From NCBI GenBank assembly GCA_026770615.1, contig MU631961.1, forward strand, positions 30,859-47,463: 16,605 nucleotides of DNA. Reading direction: 5' to 3'. The notes under the pieces are model-generated. The model did not search any database, had not been told where the DNA came from, and was given only the letters and a program-made list of their open reading frames with translations. The translations under genes were made by a program, and so were the position numbers. Shown piece after piece: positions 1 to 8,400 of this stretch (positions within the stretch are counted from its first letter, which is position 1; every line of letters starts with the position of its first letter). This DNA comes from Pavlovales sp. CCMP2436. Lineage: Eukaryota; Haptophyta; Pavlovophyceae; Pavlovales.

Positions 1-120
1 TTTATGTGATTTATCCCCTTCTTGTTTATGTGATTTATCCCCTTCTTGTTTATGTGATTTATCCCCTTCTTGTTTATGTGATTTATTCCCGTATAGTTCG
101 GAATATGATTTATTCCCCTC
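1..120. repeat. 24-bp tandem repeat at the left edge
   Basis: Three near-identical 24-base units (tttatgtgatttatcccctt plus cttg) are followed by a fourth diverged unit and a decayed fifth. The array begins at the window edge and probably continues to the left. It is AT-rich and lies upstream of the recognisable GH92 exons, so it is probably intronic. The unit length is a multiple of three and keeps a frame open, but the hydrophobic peptide it would encode resembles nothing in GH92. Confidence 0.8.
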
Positions 121-350
121 GAGACCCTCATCGTCGCTGGTTTATAACGACGTCACTCCGAGGAATGAACCCGCCGTGCCAGCAGGTATCTCCAACTTCG
201 CCCATTCAGCTGACGGGCCATCACGGAGAAAGATTATATCGTCCGGCAACTGCAGGTTTTATCAGTATTATATTATTATATTATTTATTATTTCATTATT
301 CGATTATTGTTGTATTATTGTATTATGTTATTTTACTGTTTTGTTTTCAG

Positions 351-1934
351 GTTGCTCTTTGATGACAAACTCGGCGAGCCCTCCTTCCAGCCTCGACTCG
401 CGAACGGCAGCTTCGTGCGGCAGCCCATGGACCAGTGGGGAAACAGCTTCGCGGAGGCGGGGCCGAGACAGGTACAGGGGATCGCGGGCAATAAGAGGGC
501 GCCTTTGAGGCTGAGGCTCAGTTTCTTAGCAAAATACATACAAACAATGGTTAATTTTTGCTTAAATTACTATTGAAGGGCACAAAAACGAGGCTCGGTT
601 TCTTAACGTTACGGTTTCTTATTGCCCGCGACACCCTGTAGCAAAAGAAAGAAAGGATTTCTAATGCATTGCCCGTGCGGCTTCGAGCTGCAAGTCGGGG
701 GTCGTTAACAGAACTATCATTTAAAAAATTCGGACGTCTGTCCCTGGAAGACGGTCTCCCGGACATGTCCAGGACCAATCTCCGAGCATACAGATACCCT
801 CCCCCTCCCCCTTTTTGAAGTTTTTGTTGGCATGATGGCCCCGATTATATTCATTTAATCTTTACAACAAAAATTGGGCAGTACCGCTACTACGCACCGT
901 ACGACGTCGAGGGGCTGGACGAGCTATACAAGGGAAAGCTGTGCGATTCGATGGAGGCCGATCTCCGCAGAAAGTTCACCGGGTTCTACTTGAGTTCTAC
1001 GTGAGTGCCTATTGCATATATACGTATCATCTACAATCATAATTATAATAAGAATAAACCTAGTATCATTCTTATAAGAATGCCTTCCATGCGCCTTGCT
1101 CACCGCTCCGTCCGTTCGCGCCCTTTCCGTTCGCCCTTTCCTTTCGCGCCCTTTCCGTTCGCGCCCTTTCTGTGCGCGCGCTGCGTCCACAACCCTTGCC
1201 CCAAAACCCTAGCCCTGACCGCCCTTCGTGTGCGCGCAATATATATATATATATATATGTATTTATATATATATATATATATAACTAAATATAATAGCAA
1301 GCCGCACGAGCTCCTCGAGGCAAAGCGGTTGGACTTGATGGGCTTCGGGTCGCTCAACCACAACAACCAGGTGCCGCCTCCCGCCCACCACTCATCCACC
1401 AGCCTACCACCCACAAATCCACCAGCCTACCACCCAAAAATCCACCACCCACCACCCACCTCCGGCCAGGTGACGCACCACTGGCTCTACCTCATGCTCA
1501 CTGCGCCCGACCGCCGGCGGGGCGCCGCTTCCTGCGCGAACCGCGCGCGGCATTGGATTTCGCGCGTGCTGCAAAAGCTATACGGCCTGCAGAACTACTC
1601 GGGGGACGAGGACAACGGAGAAATGTCCGCATGGTACCTCCTCTCGTCGATCGGCCTGTACCCGCTCAAGCTCGGAACCAACGAGTTGGTGCTCGGCGCG
1701 CCTCAGTTTGAGCGCGTCACCCTGCGCCTCCGCGACGGGAAGACGCTCGTGGTGCGCCGGGTTGGTTGGGGCGCAGCGTCCAAGGGCCACGCGGACCTGC
1801 GCATGGTGCTGTGGCGGCGCGCAGGCGGCGGCGTGTTCACCCTGAACAGCACCAAGCTTATCTCGTACCAGACCATCCTCTCGGGCGGCGAACTCACATT
1901 TGTGTTTGGCCGTGGGCCGGCGGCAGGACTTTGA
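351..1934 (+). CDS. GH92 family glycosidase (alpha-mannosidase-like), C-terminal part, 5' end outside window
   Basis: GH92 enzymes are calcium-dependent exo-acting alpha-mannosidases that trim mannose from glycans. Four exons join in phase: 351-471 (ag before gttgctc), 882-1000, 1298-1370 and 1470-1934 (TGA). Family landmarks in order are LFDDKLGEPSFQPRLANGSF (family pattern LFDxxxGFxxxRxxxGSW), DQWGNSFAEAGPRQ, YRYYAPYDVEGLDELYKG, NHNNQVTHHWLYL (family pattern HGNxPxHHxxYL), SGDEDNGEMSAWY with both Asp (codons 1605-1607 and 1611-1613), and the terminal ILSGGELTFVFG. The C-terminus is therefore complete. A possible further exon at about 210-255 ends in SSGNCR, matches the family's RxxNYR before LFD, and fits the phase (2 bases + 1), but its donor gttttat is weak. 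The catalytic-acid position is Gln (codon 1368-1370) rather than Glu. No signal peptide can be judged because the N-terminus is missing. Family assignment is strong; exact substrate is unknown. Confidence 0.85.
472..881 (+). other. GH92 intron between exons 351-471 and 882-1000
   Basis: The donor is cag/gtacag and the acceptor is gggcag/tac; both neighbouring exons meet at phase 0. The intron is AT-richer than the exons and contains one copy of the dispersed repeat (about 731-798) followed by a C/T tract at 797-822. Confidence 0.75.
731..798 (+). repeat. dispersed ~100-bp repeat, copy A (internally deleted)
   Basis: It starts with the block gacgtctgtccctgg, continues with acggtctcccggacatgtcc, and ends with tccgagcatacagatacc. 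The first two blocks match copies at 2160-2190 and 15472-15500; the last matches the copies at 2230-2244 and 15648-15664. The middle block (aaaacactcggatctaggg) seen in the others is absent here. No terminal inverted repeats and no pol III promoter boxes were recognised. Confidence 0.55.
1001..1297 (+). other. GH92 intron rich in simple repeats
   Basis: The donor is tac/gtgagt and the acceptor is ataatag/caa. It joins exons that end with 2 bases and start with 1 base of a codon. It contains about four degenerate copies of a pyrimidine-rich unit like ccgttcgcgccctttc (about 1110-1175) and a long (AT)n tract (about 1238-1283). Confidence 0.75.
1238..1283. repeat. (AT)n microsatellite in GH92 intron
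   Basis: Two runs of alternating AT are separated by gtattt. The contrast with the flanking GC-rich coding sequence is abrupt. Confidence 0.9.
1371..1469 (+). other. short C/A-rich GH92 intron with 23-bp tandem repeat
   Basis: A 99-bp intron, donor cag/gtgccg and acceptor ggccag/gtg, phase 0 on both sides. It is built largely of a 23-base unit (starting tccaccagcctaccaccc) at 1395-1417 and 1418-1440, which differ at one position, plus a decayed third unit at 1441-1463. Read through in frame it would insert 33 residues into the most conserved GH92 motif (NNQ/VTHHW), which argues that it is spliced out. Confidence 0.75.
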
Positions 1935-2139
1935 GTATGAGACTGAGTCATGGCTAAATTATTGGGGGTAGATGTATGTTACTAACAAGTTGGATACTGA
2001 TCGACATTTACACACGCTCAAAGATGCTGACACCCGGAGTCACCTGGGCGCAGAGAATGCGTTCCGAGCGGTAGAAGGGGCATCATAACAATTAACTTAA
2101 CTTAACTTAAGGGCCAGGATGGCATAAAGCTAGCCAAAA
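1935..2139. other. intergenic region, 3' flank of GH92
   Basis: This lies between the GH92 stop and the end of the convergent MYND gene. It holds a short pentamer array, (TTAAC)n at about 2092-2110. No poly(A) signal or gene was recognised. Confidence 0.6.
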
Positions 2140-2245
2140 GTGTGTAAATATCTAGAAATACGTCCGTCCCCTGACAGGTCTCCACCGGACCCAGATGTTG
2201 AGGAACACTCGGATCAAGGGACCTTTGCAGAGCACATCGAATACA
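2140..2245 (+). repeat. dispersed ~100-bp repeat, copy B (most complete)
   Basis: It contains all three blocks of the family: acgtccgtccc at 2160, ttgaggaacactcggatcaa at about 2198-2217, and gagcacatcgaatac at about 2230. The upstream stretch gtgtgtaa.t.tctag is shared with copy C at 15452. It overlaps the last codons and TGA of the minus-strand MYND gene, so the gene's extreme C-terminus is repeat-derived. Confidence 0.6.
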
Positions 2246-3305
2246 GTATCTGAATTCTTAACTCAGACGGAGCCTCAGTCGGCAGCTCGCACCACTGCTT
2301 GCAGTTCGGCTTGTGCGCCGGCCACGTGCGCCGCGTGCAGTCGCCGTCGCAGAATGCGGCCACGCGGCACCGGCTGCACAGCCTCAGCTTGCACGTCGCG
2401 CCGCAGCCCAGGCAGCAGGCGGACACCAGCTCGCGCCTGCTCGCGATCGAGGCAAGCTTCTTGACCGCCCCCACGTGCCCCAGTCTGGTGGCGAGGGCCA
2501 GGTCGCTCACGGCCATCTGGAGGGTGAAAGACTCAGGCGCGCCGCTCCACTCGCCGACCGCGTTGAGGTGTTGCACGCTAGATTCAAACAAGGCATCGGC
2601 GCCACCGAGCTCGGACGCGGCGGCGTAGCTTGCTCTACGCCACGCCCCTGCCCTTCTCCAGGCACAGGCCCAGCCTCGCCAGCGCCCGCACGTCAGGCTG
2701 CGCCGCAGCGGCACGGTACATGCGTACGGCCTCACCCAAATCGCGCTTCGTGCCCTGACCGTGCTCGCACAGGTAGCCGAGCGAGCATTGCGCATCGGCG
2801 TGCCCCTGGTCGGCGGCGAGGCGGAAATAGCGCGCTGCATCGGCGACGTCGTGCACCACGCCACTGCCCATCATGCAGCATAGGCCGAGAGCGCAATGTG
2901 CTTCTGCCAAGCCCTGCTTGGCCGCCTGCCTGAAGAGCTTCACCGCTTCACCGCCTCCTCCTCGTCCTGCACCACACCGGCGCCGTTTGGAAAGCACCAG
3001 CCGAGGCCGAGCTGCGCGGGTGCGAGGCCCTGCTTGGCCGCCTTCCTGTAGAGCCGGGCCCCCTTCACCTCGTCATGAGCGACTTCGCTGCCCATCATGT
3101 AGCATTAGCCGAGATGGTACTGCGCGCCTGCAAAGCCCTGATCGGCCGCTAGCGTGTAGAGCCGCAGCGCCTCGGCACCGTCCTGCACCACGCCGATGCC
3201 CTATTCATAGCGGATGCCGAGCCTGGTCTGCGCGAGGGCATCGTCGTGCGCTGCACGCTCGATGAGCAGCCTGAGCTCCTCCGCCTCGGCAGCCGCGCCC
3301 GCCAT
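2214..3305 (-). pseudogene. SEL1-repeat / MYND zinc-finger protein, disrupted
   Basis: SEL1 repeats are helical protein-binding repeats, and the MYND finger is a zinc-binding protein-interaction domain. Reading from ATG (3303-3305, MAGAAAEAEELRLL) there are about five SEL1 units (for example LFRQAAKQGLAEAHCALGLC and YFRLAADQGHADAQCSLGY), then a linker, then a MYND finger at 2301-2418 (CLGC...CSRC...FCDGDC...HKPNC), ending in TGA. Four lesions are visible. TAG occurs at 3201-3203 in LGIRYE*GIGVVQD and TAA at 3105-3107 in YHLG*CYMMG. A tandem 8-bp duplication at 2939-2954 (ttcaccgc twice) shifts frame, and a second frame change near 2620-2640 restores the original frame for the MYND part. Repeat similarity continues on both sides of every lesion. 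I read this as a recently decayed gene. Undetected introns or sequencing errors could explain some lesions, but not easily all four. Confidence 0.75.
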
Positions 3306-3493
3306 CTGCGCCGTCTCGCCGAACGGAGCGCTCAGCTCTCGCCTCCCTCCGTCCCCGAGTACCGGTCGCTGCGCTGGTCCCGGCTTCGAGGCAGGCGGAA
3401 AGCGGAGCGCGCAGCCTCTCTTCCCTCTCGCCTCCCTCCTCTCCTCACGACCTCTTCGTTCGTTCCACCGCTTTTTAAAGTGCACCCGACCTG
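3306..3493. other. divergent intergenic region between MYND gene and small ORF
   Basis: A GC- and pyrimidine-rich 188-bp gap between the minus-strand ATG at 3305 and the plus-strand ATG at 3494. A CT-rich tract on the plus strand (about 3417-3457) precedes the TTTTTAAA element. Confidence 0.5.
3468..3479 (+). promoter_or_regulatory. putative core-promoter element CCGCTTTTTAAA
   Basis: This 12-base sequence ends 14 bases before the ATG at 3494. The identical 12-mer occurs at 5441-5452, 18 bases before the ATG of the large gene. An exact 12-base match placed alike relative to two starts suggests a TATA-like or initiator role. That role is inference only. Confidence 0.4.
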
Positions 3494-3719
3494 ATGGCGC
3501 TCTCGCCCGTCGACCTGGTCACGCCCTACCTCGCAGACCTTGTCTCGGACGCGGCGCGCGAGTCCTGCGATCAGGTGGCGGACTCGCTCGTCGCCACGTC
3601 TGCCCTAGTTGTGCGCGATTCGCGCCTCCCCGCCGAGGCGAACCAGCGCTACTGAGGAGGAGGCGGACGGCGAGGTGGAGGCGGTGGAGATGTCCGCGCT
3701 GCTCTGGGCGAGAGCGTGA
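3494..3719 (+). pseudogene. small unrecognised reading frame with probable frameshift
   Basis: ATG at 3494 opens 53 codons (MALSPVDLVTPYLADLVSDA...) to TGA at 3653-3655. Moving one base forward just before that TGA gives a second frame, EEEADGEVEAVEMSALLWAR, closing with TGA at 3717-3719. The acidic second part has the codon character of a real exon, so a one-base indel or a missed tiny intron is likely. I do not recognise the family. It shares its upstream 12-mer with the large gene, which supports a genuine start. Divergent from the MYND gene. Confidence 0.35.
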
Positions 3720-4433
3720 TTCGAGCAGAACTGCAATAATAGCCGCTTGTAACTTAAACGGTATTGCCGTGCTGTACACGCATATGTACTGAAAGTGATA
3801 ATATATATATTTAGCCATTAATATATATTTAGCCGAACGTCAGTGGTCATGTCGCTGCGTGTCACGTGATCGTTGCAACATGCTGAGGCTGAGATATCGG
3901 AGGGGCAGGGAGCAAATTAAGCGTCTGGTCATAATTAGCCATAGCGTTGCCGTTGGCTTTAGCTTTCGCGCGGCTTTGGCCGCTGAGTCCGGATCAGTTA
4001 GATCAGTTAGTGATTTTCTATACTGTTGTATGAAGGTGAACGTGCTTGTACGCACAACCGCCGTGCTTGCGCTAGGCGGGATACGCAGTGGCGCTCGTGC
4101 TCGAGAGGGTTTTGCGGACCCTAATATCTTATCTCATTCATGACAGCTAGCGGTTTTTTGTTTTTTTGCATTTCGATTTTAATTGATGCATTTCCACGTC
4201 TGTCGATTAAAATACAACATAAAATTTAATGAAGTTTTATAATAATGTAATACATATAATACCGACGAAATAGATTCCGTCGCCGGCCTTTTCTACAATT
4301 CTACTTCAGAGCTTCCTCCGGGCGCTGGCGATGTAGTTCATTTAAATTACATCTCTGGCCGTAAAAGTCTCAGCTACCTAATAAATCTCTCCATATATCA
4401 ATAACTAACGTGGAAGTATGAATGAGGAGCGCA
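3720..4433. other. intergenic region, AT-richer, no gene seen
   Basis: It contains a short duplicated motif, atatatatttagcc, at about 3799-3834, a CACGTG palindrome near 3863 and a 9-base direct duplication (gatcagtta twice) near 3993-4010. A T-rich stretch at 4151-4260 lies downstream of the exonuclease gene's stop and may include its 3' end, but no poly(A) signal is convincing. Confidence 0.5.
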
Positions 4434-5438
4434 TCAAGTCCGCTTGCGCTTCGCGCTGCCGAACGGGATGCCAGTGGCCGCATCGAGGCCGCGCGTGGGC
4501 CGCTTAAACACAAAAGCCCCGTGCATGTAACTTCCCTGCGCCATATGGAGCACTATTTTGGAAGTGTTCTGCGAGTCGACGAGTCCGTTGTGAGCGCGCC
4601 CTTCCCAGGCAAGGCCCAACCGCTCAACGCACGCCTGCAGACCACCCCGCGGCTCCGTGCGGAAGTGCGATCTGTAGCACGGCTTGAGGTCGACCCAGTT
4701 TTGGAAGCACTGCGGCAGCGGTATGCCCTTTGTTCGAGTCTCTGTGGCAAGCTGTGTCCCAACATCCGCGTCAGACCACGTGCAGAATGCCCAGTGCCCA
4801 ATCTTTGCACCGTCGAGCGCTGCGAGCCCGTGCGAGTGCAGCCAGGCGAGGTAGCGCGGGATCACCTCCTCGAGCGAGGGCGCGCCGTCAACATCCGCCT
4901 GGGTAATGGCCGTCAGCTCGCGTGCGAAGCGGGACAGCAGCGGGTTGAACCTAGGCCTCACAAAGGTGTCAAATTCGTCGATCACTTTTGTGGCGCGCCC
5001 GGCGAGCTTGACTAGCACCGACGGGAACTGCGTGATCTCACTGCATGGCTCCATCCGACGCTGCTTGTCTGCCGTCCACTCAAAGTCCAACACGACGAGG
5101 TGTTCGAAGGGGGGCACGGGTGCGTCCAGCCCCTTGCGCATCCTGCGCGGCGCAATGTCCTTGGCGGAAGGAGGGCGAAGGCTACCCCACCCAGGCCGCG
5201 CCGCCGAGCCCGCTCCAATAGCCGAGCCCGTCACCGAGCCCGCCGTCGCCGAACCCGCCGCCACTGAGCCCGCCGCCGAGCTCGCCTCCCTCCCCACCGC
5301 CACGCCCTCCGCCAAACCCACCGCCAAGCCCACAGCTACCGAGCCAGCCACCGCCGCCGTTGAGCCCTTAGCCGAGAAATCCACCAAGCCCGCCTCCGAG
5401 TCCGCGTCAACCAAGCCCGCCGCCACCGAGCCCTCCAT
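4434..5438 (-). CDS. ERI1-like DEDDh 3'-5' exonuclease
   Basis: A single-exon frame of 334 codons ending in TGA. Residues 1-105 are Ala/Gly/Ser/Val-rich and low in complexity; the exonuclease fold covers about 110-305. Catalytic motifs of the ERI1/THEX1 group are visible. Exo I is VVLDFEWTAD (D118, E120); Exo II is FCTWSDADVGTQL (D225 is the likely metal ligand, with T220-W221 as in the family); Exo III is AHNGLVDSQNTSKIV (general base H283, D288). The C-terminus, AKRKRT, resembles a nuclear-localisation signal. Family members trim 3' ends of RNAs such as histone mRNA, 5.8S rRNA and small RNAs. There is no SAP domain, so this is nearer ERI2/ERI3-type proteins. The start could instead be M100, after the repetitive N-terminus, because the first ATG lies only 32 bp from the ATG of the divergent gene. 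RNA substrate is unknown. Confidence 0.88.
   Translation of the reverse strand: MEGSVAAGLVDADSEAGLVDFSAKGSTAAVAGSVAVGLAVGLAEGVAVGREASSAAGSVAAGSATAGSVTGSAIGAGSAARPGWGSLRPPSAKDIAPRRMRKGLDAPVPPFEHLVVLDFEWTADKQRRMEPCSEITQFPSVLVKLAGRATKVIDEFDTFVRPRFNPLLSRFARELTAITQADVDGAPSLEEVIPRYLAWLHSHGLAALDGAKIGHWAFCTWSDADVGTQLATETRTKGIPLPQCFQNWVDLKPCYRSHFRTEPRGGLQACVERLGLAWEGRAHNGLVDSQNTSKIVLHMAQGSYMHGAFVFKRPTRGLDAATGIPFGSAKRKRT
5205..5437. repeat. degenerate 6/12-mer coding repeat (GAGCCCGCC-like)
   Basis: The first ~75 codons of the exonuclease gene consist of decayed repeats of gagcccgccgcc/aagcccacc type. The minus strand gives runs of AGSVAAGSA; the plus strand would give EPAxxEPA/KPTxKPT and also stays open, an effect of the repeat and not evidence of a second gene. 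Confidence 0.7.
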
Positions 5439-5470
5439 TCCCGCTTTTTAAAAGGGAGAACTCTGGCACG
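5439..5470. promoter_or_regulatory. 32-bp bidirectional start region
   Basis: This is the whole gap between the ATG of the minus-strand exonuclease (5436-5438) and the ATG of the plus-strand ATPase/RING gene (5471). Its only notable element is CCGCTTTTTAAA followed by AGGG (5441-5456). TTTTTAAAA is nearly symmetric and could serve both directions. If both starts are right, 5' UTRs must be extremely short or overlap the opposite gene. Confidence 0.45.
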
Positions 5471-8400
5471 ATGGCCGCCAACGATTTCCCGGGCGGTATC
5501 CTCGCGCAGCTGCTGCTCGACGATGAGGCGGTCGGGCAATCAAGCGGCGGCATCGAGCGCCGTCTCTTCGACGCGCTTGCTCTCCACGCGCGCGTGCGCG
5601 GACGCGCGCACCTCGCGCGCGCGGCCGCAGCGCGCGTTCGTTGGGAATTTACGAGCAGCGGAGTGACCCACACCGATGCGCTGCTGAGCCTCCTCGATGA
5701 GTCGACAGTGAACGCGAGCGTGCAGGCCACTGTCGCGAGATCCGAGGCACTCGAGCGGCAGTGCGTCGCCGCCGAGGTGCAAGTGGCAGATGCGATCGCA
5801 CGCGCGTCGCGCGCCGAGGCTCGTGCCGCGCGCGCCGAAGCCTCGCTCGCCGCGAGCGCTGCTGCGCTCGTGCGGGCCACTGCGGCCGCGAGCACGGCAC
5901 AGCCGCCATGGCCGACCGAGCAGCAGCAGCAGGTTTGCGACCCTGCGTCGCTGTCCCCTGCGCAGCCGCAGCCGCGCGTGCTGTCTCCTCTGGCAGCACC
6001 AAACACAGCAGACAGCGTGGACACACCCGAGGGCGCGCGCCTCCTAGTCGACTCGCTCTGTTCCGCCCGCGACCCGCTGCAGTTGCCCCCTCTATTGCTG
6101 CGCACACTCGTGGGCGCTTTGAATCGTCTGTGCTACGATTTGTACTCAGCGCAGGGCGCTGCGCTCAATGAGATCGTTGCCAATGCGGACGATGCACTCG
6201 CGGCGCAGGCCATGCGAGGCGATGGGGCTAGTGGCGGGAGTGCAGTTGTGTGTACGGGTGTCGGCTGGCTTGCATTCGCCTCGAGTGAGCAGGGGCTGAG
6301 CTCGATTGACATGCGCGCAATCTGCGACGTAGGGCAGTCACAAAAAGCATGCGAGGGTGGCGGCGGCGGCGGCTCGATTGGTCGCAAGGGGCTGGGCTTT
6401 AAGTCTGTGTTCCTGCTATCTGCTTGCCCGGTGGTGTCCTCGAGGTACCTTGGCTTTACTTTCGACACGCAGGCAGATGGCGAGCTGGGCATGATTCGAC
6501 CCACCCACACGCCACAGGCACACAGCCGCTGCACAGCCGCGCTTCCCCCCGCACTGCGGTCAGAGCACAGCGGCTTCCGACTATTGCTGCCACTCAGGAC
6601 AGCCAGCGCTGTGGGGCCGGGTCGTGAGCGAGGGGTTGGGATGGCGGGCTCGGCTGGCGCACTGGCGGCAGCAAGGGCGCTACAAGTGTCTGTGGCGCAA
6701 GGCAGTTCTGTGCGGGCAGAGTGCCTGCTGACTCTGCGCCAGCTGACTGTGCTGCATCTAGCTGCCTCCGTGGAGTTCGCCGATGGGAGCAGTGGCGGCG
6801 ACATTGGTTATCGGGTGACCACACTGCGAACAATCGACAGACGACGCGCCCACCCCAGGATGCCTTCCCCCGCGGCGTTGGCTGCCGCTTCTGCGCTGGG
6901 GACGGGGCTGCGGCTGGTCCGGCTGGCGGTCGGTTGGGAGTCCGTACAGCGCACGCACTGGCTCGCAGCAGCAGCCGACAGCGCACAGCAAGCAGGCGGT
7001 AGCTCGGCAGCTGAGGGGATCGCAGCTGCCGATGCGAGTGCGGCAGCTGAGGGCGCGGCTGAACAGGACAGCTCGTGCGTGCGGTTGGAGCGTTTCCTCT
7101 GTGTGCGCGCCTGGTTTTCAGCGGACACAGCAGCAGACAGTGCAGCAGACAGCACAGCGGCAGCGACAGGCAGCGAGGAATGGATAGCGCTGTTGCTGCC
7201 TGACTGCGAGGGATACGGCACGCGCGCATTGGCAGCAGCGGCAGCGTCGGACTGCGCGGAGGACGAACACGCGCATGAGGGCTCGGCGGAGGAGGCGGTC
7301 GACGTGTCTCGCTACGGCGATGGCGAAGACACAGGCCACGCGCGCGCAGAACGGGGCGTGCAACGGGGTATGGTGCTGTGCCACCTGCCTGTCTGCCAAC
7401 TGCCCGCCTCCGTACCCTTCTCGATGCATTCTACGCGATGGGAACTCGCGGCCTCGCGCGAGGCGCTGCGCCGCGACTCGCCCGAAAACATCGCCTTGCG
7501 CACGCTCTGCTGTGCCACGCTCTCTGCTGCGGTGGCGCAATCGTCTGCGTTTCGCGCGCTGCTCGGTGCACATGCGCACGCGCGCGCGCGCGGAAGTGGC
7601 AGTAGTGGTGGCGACAGTGGCGGGAGTGGTGGAAGTGGAAGTGGTACGGGGCGCGGGGCGATGGATGGGGACGGTGACGACGATGGCGGCTGGTGGGGGC
7701 TGCTGACGGCCACGCTCAGCCGCTCCCTGCGCGATGAAGTTGCAACTGTCGCAGCCGAGGGAGGGGGAAGCGTGCCTCCTTCTCGCGCCCTGCTCCGCCC
7801 CTCCGCCCTGCCCCCCTCCGCACTTTCCGCCGCCGACGTGCGTCTCTACCTAGGAGGCAGGTCGCTCGCCGCGGACTCGCGTGCTGCCTCTGCGCTCGGT
7901 GTGGTGGAGTTTGGCGTCAGAGAGCTGAGCACCTTGATGGTTGGGCTACACGCAGTAGGGCTCCTGCTGCACCGGAATGGCCACTTCTGGGAAAGCGTGT
8001 GGGCCTTTTGTCTGCACAGGGCGAGGCCCGTCCACTTGCAGGCCCGCACGCACAGTGGCCGCAACGGGACGAGGGCCACGGAAGGCAGCGAGGCTGCTGC
8101 GGCCACGGCTCAGGCTGGGTCGGAGGTTGGGTTGCTTGCCTATGCCCCGCTGCTGCCACTCGCCTGGTGCGAGCCAATCTCTGCGGCCAATCTAACGGCA
8201 ACAGATGGCGCGCAGGGGGTCAGTCGCGTGTGCAGGGGCGTGGCGTGTGCGTCTGACGTGTGGCGGTTTGCCCCGCTACTGGCTCCGCCGCACGACGCAG
8301 CTGCGCGCGAGTGCGGGGCGTTCAGCTGGGTGCACGCAATGAGTGCAGACGGCACGCAGCAGCAGGGGCAGGGGCAGCAGGAGGAAGAGCAGGGGCAGGG

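Noticed and set aside
6..362. A frame across the 24-bp tandem repeat giving a hydrophobic, membrane-like peptide.
   Set aside because: The repeat unit length is a multiple of three, which keeps a frame open by chance; the peptide does not match GH92 and runs into intron sequence.
3105..3203. TAA and TAG inside the SEL1 gene might mean a reassigned code (TAR = Gln), since the supported genes all end in TGA and Gln would fit both positions.
   Set aside because: The large gene has about 2,690 codons with many CAG Gln and no in-frame TAA or TAG, and the SEL1 gene also has an 8-bp frameshifting duplication. Pseudogene decay is simpler.
3859..4143. A 94-codon plus-strand frame in the intergenic region.
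   Set aside because: No family resemblance, AT-richer than every supported exon, and no support from neighbours.
4422..5451. Plus-strand frames opposite the exonuclease, including an EPA/KPT-rich one.
   Set aside because: The minus strand has all three DEDDh motifs; the plus-strand repeat peptide is a by-product of the 6/12-mer DNA repeat.
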